The notes beneath the pieces are model-generated. The model was not told the origin of the DNA. It did no database searches and saw only the letters and a list, made by a program, of their open reading frames with translations. This document shows positions 32,961 through 46,000 of a stretch of DNA of 64,000 nucleotides, piece after piece. The stretch is from NCBI GenBank assembly GCA_020425085.1, contig JAGQRW010000004.1, positions 372,001 through 436,000 on the forward strand, read 5' to 3'. Position 1 is the stretch's first letter; every line of letters starts with the position of its first letter. A program made the position numbers and the translations under genes. Origin of the DNA: Paracoccaceae bacterium (lineage in GTDB: Bacteria; Pseudomonadota; Alphaproteobacteria; Rhodobacterales; Rhodobacteraceae).

Positions 32961-34577
32961 CTAAAGATCCATCAACAACCGGCGCGGATCTTCCAGCGCC
33001 TCTTTCACCCGCACGAGGAAGGTCACAGCGCCCTTGCCGTCGACAATCCGGTGGTCATAGGACAGGGCCAGATACATCATCGGGCGGATCACGATCTCGC
33101 CCTTTACCACCACCGGACGATCCTCGATCTTGTGCATGCCGAGGATGCCGGATTGCGGCGGGTTCAGGATCGGCGCCGACATCAGGCTGCCATAGACACC
33201 GCCGTTGGAGATGGTAAAGGTGCCGCCCTGCATGTCGTTCATGCTGAGCTTGCCATCGCGGGCCAGCAGGCCAAGTTCGGCAATCTTTTTCTCGATATTG
33301 GCAAAGCTCATCTGATCGGCGTTTCGCACCACCGGCACCACCAGCCCCGAAGGGGTTCCGACAGCAACCCCCATATGGACGAAGTTCTTGTAGACGACAT
33401 CGGTGCCGTCAACCTCGGCATTGACGTCGGGTACCTCGTTCAGGGCGTGACAGCAGGCTTTGACGAAAAACGACATGAAGCCGAGTTTCACGCCGTGTTT
33501 CTTATAGAACAGGTCCTTGTATTCGTTGCGCAAATCCATCACCGCGCTCATGTCGACCTCATTATAGGTGGTCAGCATGGCGGCGGTGTTCTGGCTGTCT
33601 TTCAGGCGGCGCGCGATGGTCTGGCGCAGGCGGGTCATCCTGACGCGTTCTTCACGCGGTGCGTCTTCGACGGCGACCGGCGCGCGAGGGGTGGTTGCCT
33701 GCGGGGCTGGCGCGGCAGGTGCCGGGGTGGACGCCTGAACGGCAGGTTTCAGGGTGTCATTGCCTTGTTCGGCCAATGCCTTTTCCACATCTTCCTTCAT
33801 GATGCGCCCGTCGCGCCCGGTGCCGGCAACCTGATCACGCGCAAGATCGTTTTCGGCCATAAGTTTTTTAGCCGATGGCGCGTCTTCGCCAATCTGGCTG
33901 CTGGCGGCTGTGGCGGGCTGCGCCGTGGCGGTGGTAGCGGCCGGTTCGGTATCACTGCCCATTGCGCCGGACGGGGCAATCATCGCCAGTTTTGCCGAAT
34001 TGCTGACGGTGGTGCCTTCAGCGGCAAGGATTTCCGTCAGCACGCCGGCAACGGGGGCGGGAACCTCGACCGATACCTTGTCGGTTTCAAGTTCGCACAG
34101 CATTTCATCGACGGCAACGGCGTCACCGACCGCCTTGAACCAGGTGGAAACAGTTGCCTCGGTCACGCTTTCGCCGAGCGCCGGCACCATGACGGCGGCC
34201 GGGTCGCCCGAATCTTTGGCGGCGCTTTTCACGGCGGTTGCAGGTGCGGATTTTTCCGGTGCAGTGGGTTTGACGGGTTCAGGTTCTATTGCCTTTGCGG
34301 CGGGCGTCGCGTCCGGCTTGGCCGGTGTTTCGGCAACTGCACCTTCGTTGATCGTCGCCAACAGGGCGTCAACGCCAACGGTGCTGCCTTCGGCGGCCAC
34401 GATCTCGGCCAGGGTTCCGGCCACCGGTGCGGGCACTTCGACGGTTACCTTGTCGGTTTCCATTTCACACAACATTTCATCCACTGCCACGCTGTCGCCG
34501 GGTTTCTTGAACCAGGTTGCAATGGTGGCCTCGGTGACGCTTTCGCCCAAGGTCGGCACACGGACTTCTACCGGCAT
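32961..34577 (-). CDS. sucB: 2-oxoglutarate dehydrogenase E2, dihydrolipoyl succinyltransferase
   Basis: A 538-residue E2 with two N-terminal lipoyl domains (Lys43 in METDKVTV and Lys167 in LETDKVSV), joined by Ala/Pro-rich linkers, then a peripheral subunit-binding domain ([32 protein letters not shown]) and the acetyltransferase core ending in [18 protein letters not shown]. Two lipoyl domains are more than in E. coli SucB. The ATG at 34577 lies 4 bp after sucA. Confidence 0.95.
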   Translation of the reverse strand: MPVEVRVPTLGESVTEATIATWFKKPGDSVAVDEMLCEMETDKVTVEVPAPVAGTLAEIVAAEGSTVGVDALLATINEGAVAETPAKPDATPAAKAIEPEPVKPTAPEKSAPATAVKSAAKDSGDPAAVMVPALGESVTEATVSTWFKAVGDAVAVDEMLCELETDKVSVEVPAPVAGVLTEILAAEGTTVSNSAKLAMIAPSGAMGSDTEPAATTATAQPATAASSQIGEDAPSAKKLMAENDLARDQVAGTGRDGRIMKEDVEKALAEQGNDTLKPAVQASTPAPAAPAPQATTPRAPVAVEDAPREERVRMTRLRQTIARRLKDSQNTAAMLTTYNEVDMSAVMDLRNEYKDLFYKKHGVKLGFMSFFVKACCHALNEVPDVNAEVDGTDVVYKNFVHMGVAVGTPSGLVVPVVRNADQMSFANIEKKIAELGLLARDGKLSMNDMQGGTFTISNGGVYGSLMSAPILNPPQSGILGMHKIEDRPVVVKGEIVIRPMMYLALSYDHRIVDGKGAVTFLVRVKEALEDPRRLLMDL

Positions 34578-34581
34578 CTGA

Positions 34582-37536
34582 TCATTCCCCTTCAATTCCA
34601 AGCGCATCGTTCACAAGCGCCTGCTGCTGTAGTTTGTGTTGTGAGGCAAGACCGGTCGCGGGCGATGCGGCAGCGGCCCGACCGGTATAGACCGGGCGGT
34701 GACTGACGGCGCCGATACGACCGAGGATCCATTCGATGTTCGGCTCGACAAAGCTCCAGCCACCCTGGTTTTTCGGTTCTTCCTGACACCAGATCACTTC
34801 GGCTTCCCTGAAGCGGGTCAGTTCCTTGGACATCGACATGGCCGGGAACGGATAGAACTGTTCCAGCCTGAGCAGATAGACATCATCCAGCCCCGCCTCA
34901 TCACGCTTGGCCAACAGATCGTAATAGACCTTGCCTGAACAGATCACCACGCGGCGGATCTGGTCGTCGGGTTTCAGCGTCAGTTCGGAATTGCCGTATT
35001 GCGCATCGTCCCACAGCACCCGGTGAAAGGATGATCCGGTGGTCAATTCTTCTACCCGGCTGACGGCCATCTTGTGACGCAACAGCGATTTCGGAGTCAT
35101 CATGATCAGCGGTTTGCGGAACGAACGGTGTAACTGCCGCCTGAGGATGTGGAAATAGTTGGCGGGGGTGGTGCAGTTGGCGACAATCCAGTTGTCTTCG
35201 GCGGAAGACTGCAAAAACCGTTCCAGCCGGGCCGAGGAATGTTCCGGCCCCTGCCCCTCATAGCCATGCGGCAACAGCATCACCAGCCCCGACATCCTGA
35301 GCCATTTGCGTTCGCCGGAACTGATGAACTGGTCGATCATGATCTGCGCGCCATTGGCGAAATCGCCGAATTGCGCCTCCCAGAGCGTCAGGGCGTTGGG
35401 TTCGGCCAGGCTATAGCCGTATTCAAACCCCAGCACCGCATATTCCGACAGCATCGAATCGATCACTTCATAGCTGGCCTGACCGTCTCGGATGTGGTTT
35501 AGCGGCAGAAATCGTTGCTCGGTCTCCTGGTCGATCAGGGCGGAATGGCGCTGGCTGAAGGTACCGCGGCTGCTGTCCTGACCGGACAGGCGAACCGGGA
35601 AACCTTCCAGCAGCAACGAGCCAAAAGCCAGCGCCTCGGCGGTGGCCCAGTCGATGCCTTGACCACTTTCCAGCATCTCTTGCTTGGCTTCCAGCAGGCG
35701 CAGCACCGTCTTGTGGGCGTTGAAACCTTCGGGTACCCGCGTCAGGGCCGCGCCAACCTCGCGCAGCACCTTTGGTTCAATCGAGGTTTGGCCGCGCTGA
35801 TATTCGCCGGCCTTGTGATCCAGATGCGACCAGCGCCCATCCAGCCAGTCTGCCTTGTTGGGGCGGTATTCCTTGCCGGCCTCGAATTCTTCGTTCAGTT
35901 TCGCCTGAAAAGCCGCTTTCATGTCCTCGATCTCGCCCTCGGGGATCAGACCGTCGGCAACCAGCCGCTCGGTATAAAGTTGCAGCGTCGTCTTCTGCTT
36001 TTTGATCTTCTTGTACATCAACGGGTTGGTGAACATCGGTTCATCCCCCTCGTTGTGACCAAACCTGCGATAACAGAAGATATCGACCACTACATCCTTG
36101 TGGAACATCTGGCGGAACTCGGTCGCCACCTTGGCGGCATGCACCACCGCCTCGGGGTCGTCACCGTTGACGTGAAAGATCGGTGCCTCGACCATCAGCG
36201 CGATATCGGTCGGATAGGGGCTGGAGCGGCTGAAATGCGGTGCCGTGGTGAACCCGATCTGGTTGTTTACGACGATATGCATGGTGCCACCGGTGCGATG
36301 GCCCGACAGGCCCGACAGGCCGAAACATTCCGCCACCACACCCTGACCGGCAAAAGCCGCATCGCCGTGCAGCAACACCGGCAGCACCCGCGAACGGTCG
36401 CGATCGTTCAACTGTGACTGCTTGGCGCGGGCCTTGCCGATCACCACCGGGTTTACCGCCTCCAGATGGCTGGGATTGGCGGTCAGCGACAGGTGCACCT
36501 TGTTGTCGTCGAATTCACGGTCGGACGAGGCACCGAGGTGATATTTCACATCGCCCGAACCTTCGACATCGGTAGGCTTGAAACTGCCGCCCTGAAATTC
36601 GTTGAAAATGGCGCGGTAGGGCTTGGCCAAGACATTCGCCAACACGCTGAGGCGACCGCGATGCGGCATGCCGATAATGATTTCCTCGATCCCGAGCGCG
36701 CCGCCGCGCTTGATGATCTGTTCCATCGCCGGGATCAGGCTTTCGCCGCCGTCAAGGCCGAACCGTTTGGTGCCCATGTATTTGACATGCAGAAACTTTT
36801 CAAAGCCCTCGGCCTCGACCAGCTTGTTCAGGATTGCCTTGCGGCCATTCTTGGTGAACTGGATTTCCTTGCCGTAACCTTCGATCCGCTCCTTCAGCCA
36901 GGCGGCCTCTTTGGCGTTGGAGATGTGCATGTATTGCAACGCAAAGGTGCCGCAATAGGTGCGTTTCACGATCGCCACGATCTCACGCATGGTGGCAACT
37001 TCCAGCCCCAGCACGTTGTCGATAAAGATCGGCCGGTCCATGTCGCCTTCGTCAAAGCCATAGGTCGCGGGTTCCAGCTCGGGATGGCTAACGGGTTCGG
37101 TCATGTGGATCGGATCAAGATCGGCAGCCAGATGGCCCCTGATGCGGTAGGCGCGGATCAGCATCAGCGCGCGCAGGCTGTCCAGAACCGCCTGCTGCAC
37201 CTCAGAATCGCTGAGGCTCCTGCCCTTTTCCTCGGCCTTGGCCCTGATCTTGTCCTTGGCCTTTTCCGGCTCGACCGGCCATTGACCGTCAAGCGCCGCC
37301 GTCAACTCATCGCTGGGTTGCGGTGGCCAGTCGGTGCGCTGCCATGCCGGGCCTTTGGCCTCATGGCGAACATCGGCTTCGGCATCACCCAGCCCTTTGA
37401 ACCAGGCGCGCCAGCTTTCATCGACCGCGTTCGGATCATTGGCGTAACGGGCATAAAGCTGCTCGACATAGGCGGCGTTATGCCCTTGCAGAAAGGACGA
37501 GGCGCGGAACTGGTCGTTGGGGGATTGTTCGGTCAT
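34582..37536 (-). CDS. sucA: 2-oxoglutarate dehydrogenase E1
   Basis: A 984-residue thiamine-diphosphate enzyme, of normal length. Recognisable blocks: [21 protein letters not shown] at the N-terminus, [29 protein letters not shown] (ThDP-binding) and [24 protein letters not shown]. Decarboxylates 2-oxoglutarate and succinylates the lipoyl group of SucB. The ATG at 37536 follows GGAAAGG; a TTG lies two codons upstream. Confidence 0.97.
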   Translation of the reverse strand: MTEQSPNDQFRASSFLQGHNAAYVEQLYARYANDPNAVDESWRAWFKGLGDAEADVRHEAKGPAWQRTDWPPQPSDELTAALDGQWPVEPEKAKDKIRAKAEEKGRSLSDSEVQQAVLDSLRALMLIRAYRIRGHLAADLDPIHMTEPVSHPELEPATYGFDEGDMDRPIFIDNVLGLEVATMREIVAIVKRTYCGTFALQYMHISNAKEAAWLKERIEGYGKEIQFTKNGRKAILNKLVEAEGFEKFLHVKYMGTKRFGLDGGESLIPAMEQIIKRGGALGIEEIIIGMPHRGRLSVLANVLAKPYRAIFNEFQGGSFKPTDVEGSGDVKYHLGASSDREFDDNKVHLSLTANPSHLEAVNPVVIGKARAKQSQLNDRDRSRVLPVLLHGDAAFAGQGVVAECFGLSGLSGHRTGGTMHIVVNNQIGFTTAPHFSRSSPYPTDIALMVEAPIFHVNGDDPEAVVHAAKVATEFRQMFHKDVVVDIFCYRRFGHNEGDEPMFTNPLMYKKIKKQKTTLQLYTERLVADGLIPEGEIEDMKAAFQAKLNEEFEAGKEYRPNKADWLDGRWSHLDHKAGEYQRGQTSIEPKVLREVGAALTRVPEGFNAHKTVLRLLEAKQEMLESGQGIDWATAEALAFGSLLLEGFPVRLSGQDSSRGTFSQRHSALIDQETEQRFLPLNHIRDGQASYEVIDSMLSEYAVLGFEYGYSLAEPNALTLWEAQFGDFANGAQIMIDQFISSGERKWLRMSGLVMLLPHGYEGQGPEHSSARLERFLQSSAEDNWIVANCTTPANYFHILRRQLHRSFRKPLIMMTPKSLLRHKMAVSRVEELTTGSSFHRVLWDDAQYGNSELTLKPDDQIRRVVICSGKVYYDLLAKRDEAGLDDVYLLRLEQFYPFPAMSMSKELTRFREAEVIWCQEEPKNQGGWSFVEPNIEWILGRIGAVSHRPVYTGRAAAASPATGLASQHKLQQQALVNDALGIEGE

Positions 37537-37629
37537 CTTCAAACCTTTCCGGAATTTGTTCGGTCGGAATTAATGGGTCTCATCGCTGTTTTCACCCCAT
37601 GCTCAGGTTTTTGTCCGGCAACCCCGGCC

Positions 37630-38511
37630 TTAGCCGATTGCCTTCAGCACCGCTTCGCCCAGTCTGGCCGGGCTGTCGGCAACCACGATTCCGGCGGCTT
37701 TCATCGCCTCGATCTTGCTTTCAGCGTCTCCCTTGCCGCCGGCGACGATGGCACCGGCATGGCCCATGCGCCTGCCCGGCGGGGCGGTGCGCCCGGCGAT
37801 GAAACCGGCGGTGGGTTTCTTGCGGCCCTTCTTCGCCTCATCAATCAGGAACTGCGCGGCTTCTTCTTCAGCCGAGCCGCCGATTTCACCAATCATGATG
37901 ATCGAATGCGTATCGGGATCGCCCAGGAACCATTCCAGAACGTCGATATGTTCGGTGCCCTTGATCGGATCACCACCGATGCCGATGCAGGTGGATTGAC
38001 CCAGACCGATGGCGGTGGTCTGGCCAACCGCTTCATAGGTCAAGGTGCCGGAACGTGATACTACACCTACAGAACCGGGTTTATGGATATGTCCGGGCAT
38101 GATGCCGATCTTGCATTCACCCGGCGTGATCACACCGGGGCAGTTCGGGCCGATCAGCCGCGATTTGGAACCGTCAAGTGCGCGTTTGACTTTCATCATG
38201 TCCAACACCGGAATACCTTCGGTGATGCAAACGATCAGTTCCATCTCGGCGTCAATCGCCTCAAGGATCGCGTCGGCGGCGAAGGGTGGCGGCACATAGA
38301 TTGCGCTGGCATTGGCACCGGTTTTCTCCCGCGCCTCAGCCACGGTGTTGAAGATCGGCAGGCCGATATGGCTGCCGCCGCCCTTGCCGGGGGTCACGCC
38401 ACCAACCATCCTGGTGCCGTATTCTATCGCCTGCTGGCTGTGAAATGTGCCTTGCGAGCCGGTCAGACCCTGGCAGATGACTTTGGTGTTCTTGTCGACA
38501 AGTACGGCCAT
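37630..38511 (-). CDS. sucD: Succinyl-CoA synthetase alpha subunit
   Basis: A 293-residue subunit: CoA-binding N-terminus ([35 protein letters not shown]), then [14 protein letters not shown] and the phosphohistidine loop [16 protein letters not shown]. Forms succinyl-CoA synthetase with SucC. Gene order sucC, hypothetical, methyltransferase, sucD, sucA. Confidence 0.97.
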   Translation of the reverse strand: MAVLVDKNTKVICQGLTGSQGTFHSQQAIEYGTRMVGGVTPGKGGGSHIGLPIFNTVAEAREKTGANASAIYVPPPFAADAILEAIDAEMELIVCITEGIPVLDMMKVKRALDGSKSRLIGPNCPGVITPGECKIGIMPGHIHKPGSVGVVSRSGTLTYEAVGQTTAIGLGQSTCIGIGGDPIKGTEHIDVLEWFLGDPDTHSIIMIGEIGGSAEEEAAQFLIDEAKKGRKKPTAGFIAGRTAPPGRRMGHAGAIVAGGKGDAESKIEAMKAAGIVVADSPARLGEAVLKAIG

Positions 38512-38644
38512 TGATTTACTTCCTTGTTGCCTTTGGGCGGTGTTGATTGGATTGGCTCAGTGCCGGGCACCGAGGGGTGAATACAGATATTGAGGCATGC
38601 AATTTGCCCGCGTTTTCGTGGCGGCGCGTGCTGGAACAATCTGG

Positions 38645-39505
38645 TCATGTCGGCACCATGGTGTCATGTGTCAGCAGCGCATTGATATTGTCGTCAAACG
38701 GCAGCCTGACCGGTGTCAGCAACCTGACCCTCAGCCCGGCTTTGGCGGCGATGGTCCTGAGGTCGGCGACCGTGAAATAATTCACATGATCCGGCCAGCG
38801 AAAACCGCACCAGTTGCGACCGACCAGCCGCCGGTTGATCGAACCGTAATTCGGCACCCGCACATAGATCGCGCCATCCGGCTTCAAGGCCCGCGCCGCG
38901 CCCAGCAACACCTTCAGCGGCTGTTCTTCATGTTCCAGATAGCTGCTCATGACAATGCCATCGAACATCGCTTCGGGAAACTGCCAGATGGCACTGGCAC
39001 CGGGTCCAAAGATGCAATAGCCGCCCTTGGCGCGCATCAGTTGATCTGCCTCTTCGGCCAGTTCCTTTGAGATTTCAATGCCGTAAGGCGTGAACCCCTC
39101 AAACCAGTCCTTTGAATTGGCACAACCGATATCCAGAATCTTGCCACTGCCGAACCAGTCGCGGTATTTCTGCGCCGTGGTGCGCCGAAACCAAGTGTGG
39201 CGAAACCGCGTTGCAACATCCAGACGATACGCAACCGGGTTTTCCTGCAACCGGCGTTCATGTTCGCTGGCATAGGTCTTTTGCCAGGCGAAATCCTGTT
39301 CGAGCGCGCTGTATCCAGGTGGATTTTTCAGATAAACATGTCCGCAACCCGGGCATTGTTCCACCGACCAGTGATTGCGCGAATATGCCTCCAGCCGGTC
39401 GGAATCCGCCCGATCACAGATCGGACAGGCCCGCGACTGAACCGAAGGCGAAACCGGTAGGTCCGGAGCCTTTGCGACAGTGCCATCTTTGGCGGGTGCG
39501 GTCAT
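38645..39505 (-). CDS. SAM-dependent methyltransferase with N-terminal zinc ribbon
   Basis: A 286-residue class I methyltransferase. Residues about 25-60 hold two Cys pairs (CPICDRADS and CPGCGHVYL), as in methyltransferases acting on sugar nucleotides or surface glycans. The SAM motif is ILDIGCANSKDWFEGFTPYGIEIS, followed by DGIVMSSYLEHEEQP and HVNYFTVADLRTIAAKAGLRV. It sits between sucD and sucC, an unrelated passenger of the TCA block; substrate unknown. Confidence 0.85.
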   Translation of the reverse strand: MTAPAKDGTVAKAPDLPVSPSVQSRACPICDRADSDRLEAYSRNHWSVEQCPGCGHVYLKNPPGYSALEQDFAWQKTYASEHERRLQENPVAYRLDVATRFRHTWFRRTTAQKYRDWFGSGKILDIGCANSKDWFEGFTPYGIEISKELAEEADQLMRAKGGYCIFGPGASAIWQFPEAMFDGIVMSSYLEHEEQPLKVLLGAARALKPDGAIYVRVPNYGSINRRLVGRNWCGFRWPDHVNYFTVADLRTIAAKAGLRVRLLTPVRLPFDDNINALLTHDTMVPT

Positions 39506-39535
39506 GTTCAAATCACTCCAACAGCAGCAATGGGG

Positions 39536-40027
39536 CTAATTCAGCCGCTGAAAATAGATGAAGGCGGCATAGATGCTGTGTACACTGCGGATGCTGCCGC
39601 CGATTTCCACGGCGATACCGTCTTTGACGAACGCAGGAATACGCTTGCCATTGGTGGCGACGACAGCGGTTTCGTCGTAGCCTCGTTCACGGGTCGCCTG
39701 CGCTGCGAAATGTATCAGGGTTGCCCCGTCACTGCGCGAGATGATCCCGAAATCTGCCGAACAGCCAAATCCTGCGTTGCTTTTGCGCGGATCAACCAAG
39801 ATCACCGGTTTAAAACCGCCAATCTCACTGGCGTTATAGGATTTCTTGAACTTGCGCCCTTGCTGATTAAATCCTGCTTCTAACAACTCATTACCTGGCT
39901 GGCCTGTTTCGACATAGCCAAGGCAGAAACGGGCGATATTCTGCATATCCTTCCCGATACCCGCCGCAGTTGCCGACCCCGCAGCCAAGGCAATCACCGC
40001 GGTTAAAATGAGGCGGTGGATCTGCAT
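39536..40027 (-). CDS. Exported protein of unknown function
   Basis: A 163-residue protein with a clear signal peptide ([22 protein letters not shown]). The mature part has two cysteines (ARFCLGYV and GFGCSADF) that may form a disulfide, and no recognised domain. It starts 3 bp after the sucC stop, so it is probably co-transcribed. Its composition is slightly AT-richer than its neighbours. Confidence 0.75.
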   Translation of the reverse strand: MQIHRLILTAVIALAAGSATAAGIGKDMQNIARFCLGYVETGQPGNELLEAGFNQQGRKFKKSYNASEIGGFKPVILVDPRKSNAGFGCSADFGIISRSDGATLIHFAAQATRERGYDETAVVATNGKRIPAFVKDGIAVEIGGSIRSVHSIYAAFIYFQRLN

Positions 40028-40030
40028 CCG

Positions 40031-41224
40031 TTACCCCTTGACCGCCTTCACGATTTTCGCTGCCGCGTCGCCAAGGTCGTCCGCCGCGATCACGTCCAGG
40101 CCGGAATTGTTGATGATCTCCTTGCCCTTCTCGACATTGGTGCCTTCCAGACGCACCACCAACGGCACCTTCAGCCCCACCTCTTTCACCGCCGCAACCA
40201 CGCCCTCGGCGATGACATCACAGCGCATGATGCCGCCGAAGATGTTGACCAGAATACCCTTCACCTGCGGGTCCGAGGTGATGATCTTGAACGCCTCCGT
40301 CACCTTTTCCTTGGTGGCGCCGCCGCCGACATCCAGAAAATTCGCCGGCTCGGAACCATAGAGCTTGATGATATCCATGGTCGCCATCGCCAGACCGGCG
40401 CCGTTCACCATGCAGCCGATTTCACCATCCAGTGCGATATAGTTCAGGTCGTGTTTGGAGGCGGCAAGTTCCTTGGGGTCTTCCTCGGTCTCATCGCGCA
40501 GCGCCAGGATATCGGGCTGGCGGTACATGGCGTTGGAATCAAAACCCATCTTGGCGTCAAGGCATTTCAGATCACCCTTGTCCGTGACAATCAGCGGGTT
40601 GATTTCCAGCATCTCCATGTCGCGTTCCAGAAACATGGCGTAGAGTGTGCGGATCAGTTTCACGCATTGCTTGATCTGCGCACCCTTCAGCCCCAGGGCA
40701 AAGGCGACGCGGCGGCCATGAAAATCCGACAGGCCCGAGGCCGGGTCGATGGAAAACGACAGGATTCTTTCCGGGGTGCTGGCAGCGACTTCTTCGATAT
40801 CCATGCCACCTTCGGTGGAACAGACAAAGGCGATGCGCGAGGTTTGCCGATCCACCAGCAACGCCAGGTAAAGTTCGGTTTCAATGCCTGATCCGTCTTC
40901 GATGTAAACCCGGTTGACCTGCTTGCCCGCTGGGCCGGTCTGATGCGTGATTAGGGTGCGACCCAGCATCTTTTCCGCCTCCGCCGCCGCTTCGGTCACC
41001 GATCTGGTCAGGCGCACGCCGCCCTTTTCGCCCGCTTCGGGTTCCTTGAAATGACCCTTGCCACGGCCGCCCGCGTGGATCTGCGCCTTGACCACCCAAA
41101 GCGGGCCGTCAAGTTCGCCCGCCATGGTCTTGGCCTCGTCCGATTTCAGGACGATGCGACCGTCCGAGACAGGTGCGCCATAGTCGCGCAGCAGGCGCTT
41201 GGCCTGGTATTCGTGGATGTTCAT
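40031..41224 (-). CDS. sucC: Succinyl-CoA synthetase beta subunit (ADP/GDP-forming)
   Basis: A 397-residue ATP-grasp protein: [44 protein letters not shown] and [24 protein letters not shown] are the standard blocks. Start at 41224. First enzyme gene after the 188-bp gap from mdh, which contains two operator-like palindromes. Confidence 0.97.
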   Translation of the reverse strand: MNIHEYQAKRLLRDYGAPVSDGRIVLKSDEAKTMAGELDGPLWVVKAQIHAGGRGKGHFKEPEAGEKGGVRLTRSVTEAAAEAEKMLGRTLITHQTGPAGKQVNRVYIEDGSGIETELYLALLVDRQTSRIAFVCSTEGGMDIEEVAASTPERILSFSIDPASGLSDFHGRRVAFALGLKGAQIKQCVKLIRTLYAMFLERDMEMLEINPLIVTDKGDLKCLDAKMGFDSNAMYRQPDILALRDETEEDPKELAASKHDLNYIALDGEIGCMVNGAGLAMATMDIIKLYGSEPANFLDVGGGATKEKVTEAFKIITSDPQVKGILVNIFGGIMRCDVIAEGVVAAVKEVGLKVPLVVRLEGTNVEKGKEIINNSGLDVIAADDLGDAAAKIVKAVKG

Positions 41225-41330
41225 GAAACTTTCCCGTTTTCGCCGTAACTCGTGCCACGCTGCCATATCAGCAAGCCGGACAAAAGGTAAATATCAGGAA
41301 AATCGAGGATTTTGGGGATTATTAGGGGTT

Positions 41331-41363
41331 TTGTGATCACACCATTGTCAGGTGTGATCACAA
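41331..41363. promoter_or_regulatory. Paired TGTGATCACA palindromes upstream of sucC
   Basis: TGTGATCACA occurs at 41332-41341 and again at 41353-41362. Each is a perfect palindrome, and their centres are 21 bp apart, two turns of the helix, with extended TTGTGATCACACC / GGTGTGATCACAA symmetry around 41347. There is a T-run only on the plus strand, where no gene ends, so an operator for a dimer-of-dimers regulator is more likely than a terminator. It lies about 110 bp before sucC. Confidence 0.6.
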
Positions 41364-41378
41364 ATTTTTTCTACGGTA

Positions 41379-41403
41379 TTCCCCGGTATACAACTGCGGG
41401 GAA
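41379..41403 (-). other. Hairpin after mdh
   Basis: TTCCCCG (41379-41385) and CGGGGAA (41397-41403) pair perfectly, 10 bp beyond the mdh stop. No T-run follows leftward, so it may stabilise or attenuate the mdh-suc transcript rather than terminate it. Confidence 0.45.
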
Positions 41404-41412
41404 TCACCCGGT

Positions 41413-43294
<1,882 letters not shown>

Positions 43295-43310
43295 TCCAGT
43301 GCCATTTGCA

Positions 43311-43625
43311 TCAGGCGTCGTTGCCGGGTGCTGCGGCCCGTTCGGCCAGATGTTCCCAGCTTTCGCCCGAGGCGACCAGGCAGGAAATACCGTCAGGCAG
43401 CGTCACGATGATCGTCCAGGTGCCGGTCGAATCCGACGCCCAGGTTTCGACGATGGCATTGTTCTGACCCAGTCCAATGCTCTGGCGGGTTTCGCCATAG
43501 GCATGCTCCAGCCGCTCCACCACCATCGCGCGTTCGGCACATTTGGCGTTTTGCGCGTCGGCAATGCCGGGGGCCAGCACGACGCCGCCAAGACCAAGCG
43601 ACAAGGCAAAAATACAGTTTTTCAT
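43311..43625 (-). CDS. Small exported protein of unknown function
   Basis: A 104-residue protein with a signal peptide (KNCIFALSLGLGGVVLAPGIADA) and a mature domain with two Cys (NAKCAERA and GISCLVAS) and TGTWTIIVTLPDG. This pattern is common in roseobacter periplasmic proteins of unknown role. The ATG at 43625 is preferred to an upstream GTG. Convergent with the TauE gene. Confidence 0.75.
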   Translation of the reverse strand: MKNCIFALSLGLGGVVLAPGIADAQNAKCAERAMVVERLEHAYGETRQSIGLGQNNAIVETWASDSTGTWTIIVTLPDGISCLVASGESWEHLAERAAAPGNDA

Positions 43626-43949
43626 GTCAGTCACACCTTTTCCTCAGGTATGCAGCGTCAGTTCAGCCAGATCGGATTTTCCGAATTCCCCACGCCACCC
43701 ACGGGTTTCAACAAGCCAAAGCCGGTTTTTCTGACCCCGGCGGCCTGCCACAGGGATCACCCAATATCCTTGCGGCATGGGCAAAGACTGCGCCGCAAAT
43801 ACCAAAACCGGGTAAATGCAGCGCCCGGCAATGGGCAAATCTGGCAACGATTTTAAGAAAAGACGCAACGATTGCCGATCCAGCCAACGCTTGCATCCGT
43901 ACCTTTCTTGTGGTCCAAAGCGGCGAAAACCTGCCAGTTTCGAGGAACC
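43626..43949. other. Intergenic region with a possible small minus-strand ORF
   Basis: Contains the divergent promoters. A minus-strand frame 43644-43778 would encode 44 residues from an ATG (PQGYWVIPVAGRRGQKNRLWLV) or more from a TTG at 43868. Its composition is plausible and it ends 18 bp before the small exported gene, but it has no ribosome site or recognised family. GAGGA at 43942-43946 is the ribosome site of the following gene. Confidence 0.3.
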
Positions 43950-44834
43950 ATGGACCCGCTGAACAAACCCTTCCGCTCGCTGCTATATATTCCCGGCTCC
44001 AAGGAACGCGCACTGGAAAAGGCCACCACCCTTGCGGCTGACGGCATCATATTTGATCTGGAAGACGCGGTAGCGCCGGACGAAAAGGCCAATGCGCGCG
44101 AACTGGTGGCCGCGACACTGCGAACGCGTGACTACGGCCAGCGCAGCCTGATGGTGCGTATCAACGGCTTTGACACCGACTGGGCCATGGATGACCTTGA
44201 GGTGATCCTGAATACCGGCCCTCAGGCGATCCTGCTGCCAAAAGTCGGTTCTGCCGCTGACATCCAGCGCCTGGCGGCGATTCTGGATCATCACGCCAAC
44301 TGCGCCGATACCGCCATCTGGGCGATGATGGAAAGCCCGCTTGGCATCCTCAACGCCAAGGAAATCGCCGCCGCCTCGCCCCGGATTCGCGGTATGGTTC
44401 TGGGCACCAATGATCTGGTCAAGGATCTCGGGGCGCGCCAAACCGATGACCGTCTGGCGGTGACGACCAGCCTTGGCCTATGCCTGTTGGCGGCGCGGGC
44501 CTATGGGCTGGTCTGTGTCGATGGCGTCTATAACAAATACCAGGATACCGAAATGTTGCGGCAGATGTGCGAACAGGGCCGCGATATGGGATTTGACGGC
44601 AAGACGCTGATCCACCCGGCACAAATTGCGATTGCCAACCAGGTTTTCGCCCCTTCCGCCGCTGATCTTGACCTTGCGGCGCGCCAGATCGAAGCCTTTG
44701 CCGCCGCCAAGGCCAAGGGACTCGGCATTGCGGTTCTGGACGGCAATATCGTCGAGAACCTGCATGTCGAAAGCGCCCGCCGCCTGTTGGCGCGGCAGGA
44801 TGCGATTGCGGTGATCGAGGCTGGTGCCAACTGA
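43950..44834 (+). CDS. mcl2: CitE-like malyl-CoA thioesterase/lyase
   Basis: A 294-residue HpcH/CitE-family protein: RSLLYIPGSKERALEKATTLAADGIIFDLEDAVAPDEK, LMVRINGFDT, ILLPKV, the Glu of MMESPLGILNAKEIA and KTLIHPAQIAIANQVF. It is close to (3S)-malyl-CoA thioesterase (Mcl2) of Rhodobacter, whose gene, as I recall, is also near mdh. It hydrolyses malyl-CoA to malate and CoA, completing an apparent malate synthase reaction with Mcl1. A lyase activity cannot be excluded. Confidence 0.75.
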   Translation: MDPLNKPFRSLLYIPGSKERALEKATTLAADGIIFDLEDAVAPDEKANARELVAATLRTRDYGQRSLMVRINGFDTDWAMDDLEVILNTGPQAILLPKVGSAADIQRLAAILDHHANCADTAIWAMMESPLGILNAKEIAAASPRIRGMVLGTNDLVKDLGARQTDDRLAVTTSLGLCLLAARAYGLVCVDGVYNKYQDTEMLRQMCEQGRDMGFDGKTLIHPAQIAIANQVFAPSAADLDLAARQIEAFAAAKAKGLGIAVLDGNIVENLHVESARRLLARQDAIAVIEAGAN

Positions 44835-44843
44835 AACGGCGCG

Positions 44844-45857
44844 CTACGGTTTCGCTGGTGTCCACCCGCCGTTCAGGGTTTCCGCACAACTGACAAACCA
44901 GTCCGCCATTGGCCGGCTCAACGGATCGCGCATGGCCCATTCCGCACCATGCCGGCACAGCCGCCGGATCAGGTCGCCGTCAACGCCAATCCGGTCATAT
45001 CGCATGGCCCTTTCGGGATCGGCCCAGCCCGACTTGTCAAACCGCGCGCGGATGATCCCCAGCCGCTGCACGATGTGAAAGGTGATGAACAAGCCTAGAT
45101 AGCGGACATCGCTGGCGCGGCGATGCTGGGGCAACAGCCCTTCCAGCAAATCAACCACCTGATCCGGGCCAAGCGGCCAGAACTCATCGCCAGCCAGCCA
45201 GGCGAAATCCTCCATCCCCTGACGTTTACCGGAATGTTCCCAGTCAAACCAGTAAACCCGCCCGTCCCTGCCGATCGAGGCATTGCCGGGCCGCGCATCC
45301 CATTTCAGGAAGGTTTCCCTTGGAACATGCAGGGCCGCCGTCAGTGCCGGCGTATCCAGTACCGGCGGCGGGATGTTCAACCGTAGCGACACCTGGGCGA
45401 CATTGCCGATCATGCCGCGAAGCCAATTTGCCTCGGACCCCAGTGCCGGCACGATATCGGTCAGCCCGGCCGCCTGTCCAACCTCGTGAATATTGCCAAG
45501 GCTCGCCATCGCCCGACCGGCAATTTCCAGCCGGGCCTTGCCGCCAAGCGTTGCCAGTTCGCCGCTCAGCCGTCGCCCGCCGACATCCTGCTGAAAGAAA
45601 ACCCCTTCGGCCTCGCCCAGATAGCGCGGAACCGCCGCCCCGCCTTCGCTCAGGCGGCGCAATATCTCGGCCTCCATCTGCATCCTGCCCGGATATTTCC
45701 GCTCGGTCGCGATGATGGTGCGTTCAGCGAAATGCACCCGCATGCTGTCACGCCCACTGCCGCCGGGGGCCGTCACCTTTTCCACCTTTTGGCTGAAATG
45801 CGCCTCGCACAGGCGGGCGATCATTTCCGGCGTTTTCTTGTCGCGCTTGTTCGCCAT
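44844..45857 (-). CDS. APH-fold phosphotransferase family protein
   Basis: A 337-residue protein with the kinase-like APH fold: PGGSGRDSMRVHF (glycine-rich loop region), FLKWDARPGNASIGRDGRVYWFDWEHSG, which contains the catalytic D-x-R-x-x-N and the metal-binding D of DWE. Substrates of such chromosomal homologues are small metabolites such as choline or sugars; drug resistance is not implied. Convergent with mcl2. Confidence 0.82.
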   Translation of the reverse strand: MANKRDKKTPEMIARLCEAHFSQKVEKVTAPGGSGRDSMRVHFAERTIIATERKYPGRMQMEAEILRRLSEGGAAVPRYLGEAEGVFFQQDVGGRRLSGELATLGGKARLEIAGRAMASLGNIHEVGQAAGLTDIVPALGSEANWLRGMIGNVAQVSLRLNIPPPVLDTPALTAALHVPRETFLKWDARPGNASIGRDGRVYWFDWEHSGKRQGMEDFAWLAGDEFWPLGPDQVVDLLEGLLPQHRRASDVRYLGLFITFHIVQRLGIIRARFDKSGWADPERAMRYDRIGVDGDLIRRLCRHGAEWAMRDPLSRPMADWFVSCAETLNGGWTPAKP

Positions 45858-46000
45858 TCCTCCCCCGCTCTTAGGTTTTTGCAGCCTAGCTGTGCAGCAT
45901 GAAACGCACCATGGCTTTTCGTTGCGGAATTCTTGACCCCTTGGTCAAGGCGTGCAACGCTGATGCTTCGAACCCCTGCCAACACTCAAGGATCTGCGGC

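Noticed and set aside
32895-34706. A 603-codon plus-strand frame
   Set aside because: It mirrors sucB, whose lipoyl and catalytic domains are unmistakable; the repeated look of the shadow comes from the two lipoyl domains.
41331-41363. Rho-independent terminator of mdh
   Set aside because: The only T-run is on the plus strand, whereas mdh is read leftward; two internal palindromes with 21-bp spacing fit an operator better.
44844-45857. Aminoglycoside resistance gene
   Set aside because: Only the general APH fold is visible; the setting is metabolic and there is no mobile element, so drug resistance is not supported.
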